A DNA stretch of 64,000 nt, from NCBI GenBank assembly GCA_027627225.1, contig CM051029.1, positions 30,331,748 to 30,395,747 on the forward strand, written 5' to 3'. The notes below the pieces were generated by a model. That model was given only the letters and a program-made list of their open reading frames with translations, did no database searches and was not told the DNA's origin. The translations under genes were made by a program, and so were the position numbers. Positions within the stretch are counted from its first letter, which is position 1, and each line of letters starts with the position of its first letter. This document shows, piece after piece, positions 49,530 through 61,738 of the stretch. This DNA comes from Congeria kusceri (Eukaryota; Mollusca; Bivalvia; Myida; Dreissenidae).

Positions 49530-49688
49530 CTGTAAGACCAGCGGGAAAACCATATTCGTTGTCAATGGTTCATCTTGTGGCTCGATGTTTCTTCTTTCAG
49601 AGTTTGTTCCGTGCAGAACTGTTTGCCAAATCAGAACCTTAGTGCTAAACAATTCTCGGAGGTTTCCTAGGTGATCCAAATACTGACA
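49530..49688 (-). other. candidate upstream exon of the recombinase gene (option B)
   Basis: 159 bp between acceptor atatattttcag and donor TACAG|GTGCAT. Phase 0 is open for 53 codons (CQYLDHLGNLRELFSTKVLI..). Phase 1, which would follow the start exon at 49,956, reads SVFGSPRKPPRIV..NEYGFPAGLTG but has four stops. Which frame was used cannot be settled here. Confidence 0.35.
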
Positions 49689-49913
49689 CTGAAAATATAT
49701 GCGATTACACATACATTATACATTTCGTGACCGATATTTAAGACATTTGATCAATAAATCATACTTTGTAGAAATATGAAAATCAGTTATGGCGTTTATT
49801 TTAGGGCCTACAAGATATGCTTACAGGTAATGCTTTTTTAATAAATACAATATCATTTCCAGGTATTAATATGTATATTACCAATATAATAATTAACTGT
49901 CCTGACAGTATAC

Positions 49914-49956
49914 CCGGGTGGATCCTTTGCTTGGTGGATGTAGTCTTTTCAGCCAT
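49914..49956 (-). other. candidate start exon of the recombinase gene (option B)
   Basis: ATG at 49,956-49,954 opens MAEKTTSTKQRIHP and meets a donor (CCGG|GTATAC) in phase 1, which fits the exon at 49,688-49,530. Confidence 0.35.
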
Positions 49957-52740
49957 CGGTGTCAGACGTTTGCGATATCAAAATAGAATAACGTATACTT
50001 TGTAAGTAACCTTTCGTGGAAAAATACATTATAGCAGTAACATGTTTGTATTGATTGAAACATAAATCGTAGATGTTGTGGATGGATTTCATTCTATAAT
50101 AAATCATGTACAAAGCTGCATTTGCTATACCAATGCTGATTTCTAGTGTATGCACTTAATTTAATCCCATTTAAGGGACATTACGAATAAATGTAATAAC
50201 ATTTAGAAAGTAGATTTTAAATTATTATTTTTGTGTATATAAAAGAAAAAGAAACCATAAAAATGTAAGTTTGGTATAGTGAACAAATATCGTATTTAAT
50301 TTTGGTTAAAGGGACTATGTCAACGCAAAATTGGTTTCCTATTGCACTATCAATGATATTAGATGATATAAATCGACTATAATAACACATATACATTAAA
50401 TAAAGAACAAATAGTATAATAAATAAATTAGATGTTTCATTTTAAAAAATAAAAATAAACTAGAACACCGCTAGTCGAATGTTATGTGATGAAATGACAG
50501 TAGACAGTAATTTATCCCACTGCGCTATTCTGCTTTGTAAAAAACGTGTACGCTATGGTTATGTAAAATACTCGCAACTCTGATGTAAAAACGTTAACAG
50601 TAAAGGGTCAAAATAACAACATCCATACAAGAAAAACTCTGATGCAAAGTTCAGAGCAACAAGTCAATACCTATCTTATTGGCAAATTGATAAATTATTT
50701 TTACCGTTTTACAGGTATATTGCAATGCATAAGTATTCCTTGATTTGTAACAGAATGCAAATTAGTCAAGTCAGAATCGCCAAAAAAAAATATCTATAAC
50801 GAGGTAATATGCTCCTTTTGCACACAGGTGATCACGTATTTAAAGCATTAAATACTTAAATAGCAAACAAGTAAAATAAACAAAATGTGTTATATTTTAA
50901 AGTTAAAATGCCTTCACTGTTAATTAGCATCAATGTTTTATTCAAACGTGTCAGTGTTGAAAACTACTGACTATTTCTTTACACGCCGGCAAGCTTACAT
51001 CCCATGCAATAACTACGTTGTAATTGAGGTCTCGAGCTTTCATTGAGCCAACGCGCAACAATTAATGGCAATATATTTCGGTTTAATACATATTCAAAAT
51101 AACTGATGTATGCATAATAACTTATCATTAAGCAAATATTATAAGGTAACACTTCTCAGTTGTCTCAGCGACTTTGTGCACGTGTTTGTTAAAATAAAAT
51201 ACCAGTTCTCAAAACTAACCACTTTATATTATAAAATTAGTAAACATAAGTGTCCCATTGATCACGACAAACACAAACTTAAGAACATGTAAAAGAAATG
51301 AATGACAAAATACTTTATATCAAATACCGTTATTATTGAAATAATTATTATAAATTTTAAATGTATCTTATTAGTACAAGTAACTCGATATAATAACAAC
51401 TCATCTATATTTTTAGATCATGCTTATTCGATCGCTATTTGTAGATCGGCTGATAATCACGAATGACAGTAACTCAAGTGCCACATATTTGTGTGTTTTT
51501 TTTTCAACACTTAAATTGCAAAAAATAATTGTTTTCTTGTTATAAACATTCAAAGAAAAATCGACTATACAAACACATATACATTAAATAAAGAATAATT
51601 TAAAAAAGATTGTTAAATAAATACAAACTCGATTACATCATGGACTTTTTTCGTCTCGACGAAGTGCAAGCGGAATGATAAAGTCGGGTTTTTCCAAATA
51701 ATGCTAGCAACGATGTCAAAATTGGAAAGACCAACCACTCAGTCAAACCATTTTTATGCAGAATTTTGCACTTATTCTTTAAAAAAAAATGAAATAAAAA
51801 ATAAATATAATATTATGTGAGTGTTGGATAGCCGAGCGCTACCCTGTCTCGAGCCGAGCATGATAAACTTGAACTTTTTCCAACACTCAGATAGTATCTA
51901 TATAAACGTTTCAGCGTCAAAACCGATATGCTCACATTGTTTCCATACACAAACGCCACCATACACATGTTACCGGCTACGCATTTGTCTCAGCCATCTC
52001 TACTTTGCTATTTTTAGAATGATTCACAACCTACTTCTTGAAGATGTTAGACTAGAAGCCGGAGAAAATTAAATTTTGACTCCGCGACCTGTGAAAAATA
52101 CAGGGATTAGCAATTAATGTAATGCTATTTCGTTTAAATACGTATCGAAAGTGTTGGCGAAAGCGGAAATATTACATTTTCTTTAAACGTGTAGTTCAAT
52201 ACAATGCCCAGTTCCACTCAGCAAGTTGGTGTTTCTAAACATTAAATATAAAACCGCTCCTTTTATATGCTTCCGGTAAGACTCATCATGCGCGGCGCCA
52301 AACATAAATTTTAAATCGTCTATTTTCAAATGGTTGCAATGATAAACGTTTAACACGTTATGAGTAAAAGCAGAACTATTTATTCACAAAACGTTACACT
52401 TTTATCGGCGTAGCTGCTTAAGATCACATTGACCTCGATTTCTTGCAATAATTATGCAGCGAGAAAATTGAATGCCAATAGCATTGGGCAAATTTATAAT
52501 TTTAAGGAATGCAAACTTTCAACAATGCTTTAATGTATACCAATAACTGTTGCATACTTCTGGGGATTAAAATTTACATAATTGTTTTAATAAGCGGTTC
52601 AAATAAAGTTATAAACATATCTCCGATATATACTCTAAAACTGAACATAATTATGAACAATTTTTATCACTGTAGGTCATGATCAGAATGTTATATTCAT
52701 TCACATAATCAACTAATTATTTTGTTTAGCCTACATAAAA
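49957..52740. other. no recognisable gene
   Basis: AT-rich, with short ORFs only. A direct repeat (aatcgactata..aacacatatacattaaataaagaa) occurs near 50,371 and 51,559, and a small hairpin lies at 51,818-51,889. The ORF from 51,821 starts at GTG inside the hairpin and has no family. Confidence 0.4.
51818..51889. repeat. 72-bp hairpin with 11-bp perfect stem
   Basis: tgagtgttgga (51,818-51,828) and tccaacactca (51,879-51,889) are exact complements around gccgagcgctaccctgtctc. This is the layout of a very short foldback element. The sequence is locally GC-rich compared with its surroundings. Confidence 0.5.
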
Positions 52741-52749
52741 GGCGTGCTC

Positions 52750-52758
52750 TATAAATAG
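52750..52758 (+). promoter_or_regulatory. TATA box of a candidate gene
   Basis: TATAAATAG lies 58 bp upstream of a good ATG. A start site about 30 bp downstream (near ttcacggggaccacagtc) would leave a short leader. Confidence 0.45.
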
Positions 52759-52807
52759 CAATTTCAATGCTACAATTCACGGGGACCACAGTCGGTCACA
52801 ACGTAAA

Positions 52808-52886
52808 ATGTTGCCTGTTGAGCTCGCGCCACGGCTGCCTGTCAATAGTATTGAGGTTTCTCGTGACAAGCACAAAATACAAAGTG
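52808..52886 (+). CDS. candidate first coding exon, unknown gene
   Basis: ATG (gtaaaATGT) opens 26 codons, MLPVELAPRLPVNSIEVSRD then KHKIQS, to a donor AGTG|GTAAAT in phase 1. Base composition is noticeably less AT-rich than its flanks. Possible 3' exons in the right phase start at 54,244 (after tgtaatgcag) or 54,422 (after the strong acceptor cttctgtacag); either ends with ARSSEASKYVDI and TAA at 54,460-54,462. The product would be a small protein. I do not recognise it, and the gene could also be non-coding. Confidence 0.4.
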
Positions 52887-53640
52887 GTAAATTTCTCGTA
52901 TTTTTCTGATAAATAAGCAAAAAATATTAGAAAATTTGATGGAGCTTATATTTCCTTTTATTGTATCATTGTGTAAAAATAATATTTTACGTTGTAACCA
53001 ACTTGGGTTCCCAATAATTATTATATCGAGTACAACACACTCCAGCAGGTGAGTGAATTATTATAAAAATAGCGACCAGGTGTGTTAATACAAACGCATC
53101 AATTAGCGTCAGGAGAGTCCTAAATCCGAGATTTTTAATAAATGGGGAATTTCAATGTATAAACTTACTATTCATGTTAATTTATATTTGAATTGTGGTT
53201 ACGTTTTATTAAGAATTATTTATAATTGCATAGTAGATGTTATTCAATCAATAAAAATGTTAAACATCTATGTGGTGAAAGAAATCTCGTAATACGTCGA
53301 AATGTTACTCTAACTTCATTTGCGTAGAATGAATACCCATGTGCAATACTAATGATACATATAGTATATTATTTAACATTACTATGTACACAGGTCTGAT
53401 ATATATAATAATTTTCATTCATTCCTGCTATTATTTTCTGTCAATTTTAATTTGTTAAATTTGCCTGACAAATTTATGTATCAATTATGTTTACGTAAAT
53501 TACTAGTATTTAGGTTACTCATGCATCACTGGTGAAAACATGGGGCGGTATGTGATCGGTTTATTCACGGTATAGATATTAATAATAATTGAGTTGATCT
53601 CAAATTAATTTGGGGGCCGATACATTTTCGTATGGTGTCT
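52887..53640. other. no recognisable feature
   Basis: Contains a good donor-like CAGCAG|GTGAGTG at 53,046, but no upstream acceptor was convincing. A segment near 53,420-53,550 is a diverged relative of 54,670-54,780. Confidence 0.35.
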
Positions 53641-53644
53641 GAAA

Positions 53645-53755
53645 AATCTAGTGTCCGAGAAGTCTCCTTAGTAGGGACCAAAAATTCTGGGGTCGGAGAA
53701 GTCTCCTGTGTAGGGACCGACAAATCTGGGGTCCGAGAAGTCACGTGACCGAACA
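53645..53755. repeat. 39-bp tandem repeat, three copies
   Basis: gtccgagaagtctcct / gtcggagaagtctcct / gtccgagaagtcacgt start at 53,653, 53,692 and 53,731, exactly 39 bp (13 codons) apart. Two minus-strand frames stay open through it and give 13-residue peptide repeats (VPTKETSRT-like and GDFSDPRIFGPY-like). Confidence 0.8.
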
Positions 53756-53982
53756 TCTTGGTCCTCTTGTATTATATTTAGAGCAAAAAATGACATCTCA
53801 AGATTATCTTCAACGCCGATTTTCTTTTTAAAAGACATTTCTTGCTTCTGTTTCAAACACAAAAACTGGTTTATGGTCACGATAAAACGTGATCTATCAC
53901 CAAAAGTATTCACACTTTTTGAAAATCGTGTGTTAATAGTGCATTGTTTCCGGACATAACATTTTAATTGTACGTTATACAT
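53668..53982 (-). CDS. 104-codon ORF ending in the 39-bp repeat, unknown
   Basis: Starts MYNVQLKCYVRKQCTINTRF, has a basic middle (KQKQEMSFKKKIGVED) and ends with two DFSDPR..GPY repeats. No family was recognised. It lies downstream, in minus orientation, of the candidate mini-exon at 54,118-54,077. It may be a chance ORF extended by the repeat. Confidence 0.25.
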   Translation of the reverse strand: MYNVQLKCYVRKQCTINTRFSKSVNTFGDRSRFIVTINQFLCLKQKQEMSFKKKIGVEDNLEMSFFALNIIQEDQDVRSRDFSDPRFVGPYTGDFSDPRIFGPY

Positions 53983-54076
53983 TCATTCCGAAAAATAGTG
54001 ATATCGTACACATGTTTGACAAGATATTACACGAATACGAAGAATGTATCCGTACATGTTTAAGAACGGAACTTAC

Positions 54077-54118
54077 GTGTTTTGCCGGAGTGAGCTTTAT
54101 CTTTCTAGTTTCCATCGC
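54077..54118 (-). CDS. candidate 42-bp minus-strand exon
   Basis: Perfect boundaries (catttatttcacag acceptor, CAC|GTAAGTTCC donor) around AMETRKIKLTPAKH, open in one frame with an internal ATG. No partner exon was identified. Confidence 0.3.
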
Positions 54119-54669
54119 CTGTGAAATAAATGTACATTGTAAATACTTAATTAACAACTGTGTATACATTTAATACAGTTTGACTTGCCTAATTTTCTTT
54201 TAATTTATAATGCCCAACATGATCAATATGTTTTTGTAATGCAGGATGTATCAATTATGTTAAAATACTTGCAACACCTTTGCAATCATCCAGAAAATCA
54301 TACAATACAAATAATAATGAGTGTAGAATTTCTATTTATAAATACACCATGCATGTTTATTTGAATAGCAGTTTCATTACGAATTATTTGGAATTACATT
54401 TTTCTCTTAACTTCTGTACAGATGCAAGATCGTCTGAAGCATCGAAATACGTCGATATTTAATTCCAAACATGGGAACATTTCATTTAATTATGGTTAGT
54501 TTTACTTTATGTTCTTATTATAAGTTCATTGTTTACTATTATAATTATACGCACAAACATTTGTTTTGAGTATCATTAGTCAAATCATTATTTGCATGTG
54601 ATGAATGTGTCTAGTCGATTGTTTTTATTTGGTATACATAGACTAAATAATTGTTTGACAGCTCACTTG

Positions 54670-55060
54670 TACTCATTCCCGCTATTACATGTCGGAAAAA
54701 TCTTAAAATATACATGTTTACGTAAATTGTTTAGATTATACAATTATCATTGATGAAAAACATGAGGTGGTAAGATAATTTACATAACAATGGAATTTAT
54801 CTTAAACATAAGTTTTTTCTTCATAGTTTCGTGTTTCTAAAGTAGCCTTACAATAACAGTCCCAGGATAAAATGGGTTTACTGTTTTGTTTAACCACATC
54901 ATGCATATTTACTTAAATTTAATGTTGGCTTCATGCGGTGGTAAGATCATTTAAATTTACGGACATTACATAACAATGGAATTTATATTTAACATAAGTC
55001 AAAGTTTCGTGTTTCCAAAGTAGTTATTTAATAACAGCCCCAGGATAAAAAGTATACTGT
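54670..55060. repeat. two-copy ~171-bp direct repeat
   Basis: catg.ggtggtaagat..acataacaatggaattta..agtttcgtgttt..caggataaaa occurs at about 54,762-54,872 and 54,933-55,041. Confidence 0.65.
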
Positions 55061-55254
55061 ATTGATAACCCTAGAATGAAAATGTACTTTAATTTAATAC
55101 ATGGTTCTCATTTCTCTTTACGCTTTAAGTTTGCTTTTGTACGGCGCCCTATGATGCTTTGCATTATTGTTTTCCTATAATGCTCATACAATTGTTACAC
55201 ATATGTATATAAATACACTTAAAATATTCATGCACATCTAACTGAACAACCTTT

Positions 55255-56580
55255 AACCAGTAACTTATCACATTACAAGCTCTTTTGGTAATCGAAGAAG
55301 TTCTACCAAGTTTTCCAGATACGCAATTATTTGGGGTTTGAAAATTTCACACCTATTTTTTTATGTTCAAACATTTAAATTAGCTCTTCTAGTGTCATAG
55401 ACTGTATTTAACTCCAAACCTCTGATCCGTAATTTAAAATGGGTACACCAAGTATATCAAACAACTGTTACTTGGTATGTATTGAGATTAAAGGACATTA
55501 AATGTGAATTTAATTTAAAAACAGCTTTTGAAGCCTGGCCTGCAAGTGTTTCAAAAGTACTGCAAATGATCCTCATGTAATAAATACAATTCTCAAGTTT
55601 GTACAAGTTTTAATAATTTCCAATGCCTGTCCTTTATAATAAAAGTTCATATTTCTCCTTAACTGGCCACCTTTCGTTAAAAACATTACTTTCATTTTAT
55701 TTGAATTCACAAATAGTTTCCACCTATCACAGTATTCTTATAAAAGCACAAAGCCTTTCTTTAAATCTTCCTCAGATTCAGACGTAATTACAATGTCGTC
55801 TGCATACAATAGCAAAACAATTACAACAAACCAATATTTATAGCATTAACGCCATTTAAAATATAATATTCCTCTAGTCATTCAAATTAATAGAATATAC
55901 CGTAAAAGGGTGATAATGATGAAACCTGTCTTACACAAAATAAACACGAGAAATCTTCATTACAATGTATGACCTCACTTAAAACTTCACTTAACATTTG
56001 CATTCATAGATTTAATGAAATTAATCATATTTTCTCGAACGCCTGGCTTGGACAATTTGTACCAAATGATCTCTCACAAGGTAATCGAACGTTTCAGTAA
56101 AGTCAGCAGATACATCATACATTCTCTTTTTTCTTTTAATTGGTAATACAAACATATTAATAATTAATTAATATTAATAGTTCCCATATTTTGTCTGAAT
56201 CCTGCCTGAGACTATATATATAAACATTATACTCTTTCAGCCCAATTTCCTAAATGTTCCTAATAATGTGATTCCCCGGTAGGTTGGTTTTACATCATCC
56301 ATCTTTCTTTCTTTATGTATAGGAACAATAAAACCTTCACATCAAATTGTCCACATTCACATTGTAATGAAAGTTCACACCCTATTTGAAAATATACTAC
56401 TTTAAATACCAAATCATTAAGTAGATAACCAGGTCTAGCTGATTTATCTGTTTAGAGCCTTTCATAATGTCCTAATCAGTAAATGGTACATTTAATTCAT
56501 TGAACATACTACTTCATTCACCATTTAAATAGATGTCCTGAATGTACAAAACATCTTCACCAGGCTGGTAAAATTATTAT
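55255..56580 (-). pseudogene. LINE reverse transcriptase, 5'-truncated and decayed
   Basis: Read on the minus strand from 56,580 down: GFIVPIHKERKMDDVKPTYR and GITLLGTFRKLG (RT start, ~56,340-56,230), ADFTETFDYLVRDHLVQIV (~56,110-56,050), LLLYADDIVITSESEEDLKK (intact YADD box at 55,806-55,789), YCDRWKLFVNSNKMKVMFL, then GGQLRRNMNFYYKGQALEI (~55,670-55,620) and PILNYGSEVWS (~55,445-55,410). A degenerate LGVKFS..GKLGR segment follows near 55,330-55,290. This is the domain order of APE-type LINEs of the CR1/L2/jockey-like group. Several stops and indels break it and no endonuclease remains. Confidence 0.75.
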
Positions 56581-57724
56581 AAAAATTGGTCACCATTACA
56601 CATTTCGTGGGCGCTGGAATATTATTAGTAGTAATAAAATCGATATGAATGAAATGTACATGAAGTACCACTATGCGCATGCTTACTATAAACAACTGTA
56701 CTGTAGCTTGAGAAAGTTTTCACTGAAATGCACGTATTTGAAGTTTCATGCATTTTGATTGCTGCATATGATACGGAGTAAATGTCGTTTGTTTTCTGTA
56801 TGCATAATTTTTATTTTATATCAATTTATATAGATTCTTTATATATCTAAATGCAACATGGATCAACAATATGAATGTATTAGTTCTTATTCCTTTTATT
56901 TGTATTCATATACAGCTTATAATACTACAAGTAATATCAGTTAGCCTGGGATAGGGATTGTGATTAATTTTATAGATCTTTGACAGGGGCAATTCCTGTC
57001 AGAATTTCGTCTTTTTGCACGTCCTGTGTAAATATAACATGATAGGTCTTAAAATTTCTGCATTTAGTGTATTCATGTTCAATTTGGGACCAAAGATATT
57101 TCTACAGTGTTTTGTATGTTTATTCAAAGTTCACATACCAAACGAATACAGTGATTCATTTTTATCTTTATCAAATATAATCATTTTGTTTGGATTTACG
57201 CTGTTTTATTGTGTTGAAAACAGTGACTTCATAATATGATTTCGAAAGATTGTAATATTTAGACAACGTTAAATGGTGTAGGCATCATATCTGGCTGATC
57301 GGTTAGTTGATATACAACCTAAACATATATGCTTAATTATTCGTAGATACATATACATTTGTAAGCAATTCTTTATAATAAATAAAATACATTAAATGTT
57401 GTCAAGAAAAGACTATTAACTAGTACACTGCCTCCCCCGGGTTAACGTTTCATTCGAAAGACGACTGTAGTAGCATGTTATCATGTAGCAGGATCTAGGG
57501 TTAGCGGGTCTCAACCCTGACATATAAAGCTAGTTGGTTTAAGACCACGGATCCGATAAATGACAAAATAGTGTAATGAAATATGATTGAACATATATTT
57601 TGCGCAGCAGAAATGGGAAAAAGCAACAACATTGCACAAACCCTTTCCAACTCTTTCGGTCCTATTCAATGAACTGGGTTGTCATCTGAGGGTTCACAAG
57701 TAGTGTAGTCATTCGATAAAAAAT
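56581..57724. other. no recognisable feature
   Basis: AT-rich. The 74-codon ORF at 57,015-57,239 is hydrophobic, as expected of T-rich random sequence, and has no start context or family. Confidence 0.4.
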
Positions 57725-58570
57725 ATTCCGGGTATTTAAATAAGCATCCATTAAAATTTATTATAGCTTATATTTAAAAAACCTTGCCACTTATAATCGT
57801 GCCTAGCATACTTGATACTCTATAGATTACAATTAATATATACATGGTGTCTTTTTTTAGGTTTGAGCCCTCCAATAGTGTAATCTCTATCAATAATTAT
57901 TATAAAGAAATATGACAATAATTGATATTTTCAATATGTTCGAAAGCAGAATAATGTAAATCATATTATTCTACGGTTCATGTGTATATATAAATTAAGC
58001 TTTTTTCCTAACACGATATTAGTTTCAAGGATCAAATAGTGCGGACGGTTTAGGTCTACAAGTGTGCGGAAGTAACAGCAATTACGCGTTACAATAGTTG
58101 GCAATGAACGAAAGCGTTGCAATTAAACGTATGAAAATTTCTTTCATTTTTTAATGTAATATATTTATAAAAACAGTAAATCCCTGGCCACTTTTAATCA
58201 CGTATAATTGAACAAAATTACATGAAAGATATTAAATCAGCATTCATTAAATTAATATCTATATTACAAAATTAAATCCCTGGCCCTTTTGATCACGTAC
58301 AATCCGCAAAACTAGCTCGCAAGTTATAAGCATGATTAAGCCTAGTAATATCTAGTATATAGAAATAATTAAATCCCTGGCCATTGTTATCACGTGTAAA
58401 GACAAAACTAGCCCGGAGAATTAAGATTGTCATTCACTCTGTTGTAATATTTACTAGAAATCATTCAATCCCCGACAATTTTGGATCAAGTGTAATCGAC
58501 AAAACTAGCTCGGACAATTAAAATTATACTACCAGAAATCATGAAATCCATGAATAATAAGCAAGAAATA
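57725..58570. repeat. left part of a ~97-bp tandem array
   Basis: Unit type aaatccctggcc..tttgatcacgt..cgacaaaactagctcgga..attaaaatta..cattca. Copies start near 58,181, 58,273, 58,370 and 58,467 (spacings 92, 97, 97), with older copies toward 57,776. It continues beyond the LINE at 62,380. Confidence 0.75.
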
Positions 58571-58659
58571 AGAAAATGACGTTATGCTCGATGTATTTCT
58601 ATTTATATTAAAAAACATTAAACGATACATTTCTTTAGTAGTGACAAACAAATATGGCA

Positions 58660-61600
58660 TTGCTTGGATCAAACTAGATGCATCACTTTTTAACTTCAAT
58701 GAAACTGTATTTTTATGTTTTTGTTATATTCCACTAGTAGGATAAATGTACTATATGGACAAATGTTGATTTTTTCGAAGAAGTTGAAAATGGTACATAG
58801 AAAAATATTAATACTTGGTCAAACATATATAATTGGAGATTTTAACGCTAAAACAGGCCATCTGTTTGATACAATAGAATATGACAAACATTTAGACGTT
58901 TTTCGTTTATAAGTAAACATACTATACTTCGAATACACATGTTTGTTTACAAAAAATATGTAATAAAGATCACGTAATTGACAGCAGCGGTCGAAAACTA
59001 GTATCAATGTGCGTAACGACCAATAGTATTATCGCTAACGGTAGGTTGCCCGGCGACAAAGCTGGAAACTTTCCATTGAGTGTTCAACGAGGACAAAGTG
59101 TCACCAACTATTTATTACTACAATCACATAACTGTAAATACATTCGTAATTTTGAGGTGCTTGATTGGTCGGAATTTTCCGATCACGCAGGACTGTGCAT
59201 CAGTGTCACAAAAGCGGGCAGAATACACAAAAGTAATGTACGGAATACAAGCGATAACGTAGTAACGAATATAGTATTCGAACAAAAAATTCGAGTTTGT
59301 TTAGAAAGTAATGCGAACACACTTAACGATATTCCTTACCCAGATACGTTGTTCGAAAAGAACATTCAGATTCAAACGAATACTCTTCACACATGTAACA
59401 CCAAGATATATGGGAAAAGAGTAAAACGAACAAAAATGCAAAATGCGCGCAAATCAAATAAACCATTGTGGTTTGATACTACTAACGAGAAGGCAAAATT
59501 GAACTTTAAAAATGCAAACGAAATATTTAATAAAACAAATAATAATTTTACAATGTTACATTTTGTTAAAAGCAGAACTAAAAATAATAAAGTTCGTAGG
59601 TAGAACTAGGGAAAATTAATATAAAATTCACGAAGCGCATCGTCTGGAAAAAAATCGCTAATAAAAAGCCTATACAGTTTTCGAAATTAATTAAAAATGT
59701 TATAATAATATACATGACACATCTAAAAATATTTCCATTCAAAAATTATCGATTATTTTAATTCGCTATACGGCGAGGCATCGGGCGAGACCGAAGAATG
59801 TGATACAAAATTTAATTTTGCATCGATTTCAGAGGAACTCGATTCATTCATAACCGACAATGACATAAAAATAGCAGTTTTTAAACAAAATAATAACCAA
59901 TCTAGCGGACGTGATGAAATACCCGCATAAATTGTTAAAACGGCATATAAAACAATTAAATAACACCTGAGAGTGATATTTAGCTCGTTGTTTGATAATC
60001 CAGTATATCCAGAATCGTGTGGAATAGAGTACATTGTTCCCATTTTTAAAGGAGGTAAACCAAGCGAAGCAAAAACGTACAAAGGCATAACTCTAAATAG
60101 TATTCTCTCAAAACATTATTCTCAGATATTGCTGAACAGGTTTACAAAGTGGTCAGAAAAGTACAATAAAATATCGAAATACCCATTTGGCGACCAAAAA
60201 GGTAAAAGTACCATTGATTGCATCTGTGTACTTGATACTATTGTCAACACAAATCTAAATTCAGGTCAAAAATTATATGCTGCATTTATTGTTTACGAAA
60301 AATGTTACAATAAAATTAATCGATATGTGTATGGACAAAGCTTAAAGCTGAGAAAATAAAAACAAAAATGGCGAAAGCCGTCCAGGCAATGTACTCTTCT
60401 GTCAAATCAGCCTTAATATACAATAATAAACGTCAGATTTCATATACTCATCAATAGGAGTCAAACAAGGAGACCCGTGTTCAAGTTCACTGTTCATGAT
60501 TTTTGTCAACGAGATAATGAAACACATTAATTGGAACACAGAAGGAATTGTTTATATCAATGAGACTAACTTCTTCTTTATGTTATTCGCCTATTATCAA
60601 GTTTTATTCTCCACATAACCGAATTCACTCCAGTCAATGTTAAACGATATGGAACATTACTGTAACCAATGGAGCTTATAAATTAACACAAATAAAACAA
60701 AAATATTGATATTCGAACGAGCTCAGCGAACATTTAAATCCTATAATGAAGATATAGAAACCATCGAGTCGTTTAAATACTTAGGCGTACATTTATTGAA
60801 GAACGGTAACTTATACCGAACTCAAAAATCGATAGCTCAAAATGCAACCAAAGGTATGCATATATTATTTTCAATTTGCAATCAATACTCCTTTGAAACC
60901 CAGGAGAAAATAAATGTGTGACAAACTCGTGTCACCCATACTTAACTATTCCTCAGACGTGTGGGTATTCTGTCCTGCGAAAGACATATATAGAAACCAT
61001 TCATTAAAAAATTCTTCGTAAATTATTATGCGTAAATCAGTCAATGAATGTATCTTGTTTATATGGAGAATTAGACAGACTTCTATTATCATTAATAAGA
61101 AAATTACGAATAGTTAAATATTGGTTTCAAATTAATAATCAATTGATGACAGCCTCATAAAGCAGGCATATATTATGTTGTATAATGATGCAGAAAATAA
61201 TAATACCTTTAACAACCAAAACTGGGCGCATCATTTAAATTGCGTGTAAGATCAATTGGGGCTATCATATATAAAGGTAGATCAGACACATCTTTTGGAA
61301 TCAAATAACGAAATATATGCTTTCAACTTAATAAAACAGCGACTCACTGACAATCACAAACAGAGTTGGTACAATTCAATTAACATTTCATCCAGATTAG
61401 AAACATATGCTCACCTTAAACCCTTTTTAAATACTTTTCAAGAAATAAAATTTAGAATTGCATTTGCACGATTCAGAGTATCTTCACAGAGCTTGAACGC
61501 GGTCGATATACAAATATAACTCGTGATAATCGAATTTGTAAGCTTTGTAACTTTCGACAAATCGAAAACGAATATCTTTTTATTTTTACTTGCCCTTTAT

Positions 61601-61735
61601 ACGGTGATCTGAGACGCGAATATTTCAAATCATATTACTGTCGATGGCCCACGTTAAATAAATTAAACCAATTAATGCAAACAATGAATAAGAAGGAAAT
61701 GTTAAATCTACCAAAATACATATATTTTGTTTGTT
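58660..61735 (+). pseudogene. near-complete LINE body (endonuclease end, reverse transcriptase, C-terminal knuckle)
   Basis: Order along the plus strand: the endonuclease remnant has IIGDFNAKTG (~58,830-58,860) and VLDWSEFSDHAGLCISV (~59,157-59,207). A linker ORF (59,007-59,603) follows. The RT starts with YIVPIFKGGKPSEAKTYKGI (~60,030-60,090), then YPFGDQKGKSTID (~60,180-60,218), GVKQGDPCSSSLFMIFVNEI (~60,450-60,510), NTNKTKILIFERAQR and FKYLGVHLLKNGN. The C-terminal part has NHKQSWYNSINISSRLETYA and, after a frameshift near 61,500, CKLCNFRQIENEYLFIFTC. The catalytic FADD box is FAYY (60,586-60,597). Stops and shifts are numerous, so it is dead. It is 5'-truncated inside the endonuclease and is the most complete copy of the family seen in fragments at 34,140-34,640 and 37,825-38,335. 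Confidence 0.8.
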
Positions 61736-61738
61736 GTC

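Noticed and set aside
57015..57239. 74-codon hydrophobic ORF
   Set aside because: T-rich DNA gives Phe/Leu/Ile-rich translations by chance; no start context, family or splice partner.
59753..60088. Minus-strand 111-codon ORF
   Set aside because: It is antisense to the LINE reverse transcriptase start on the plus strand.
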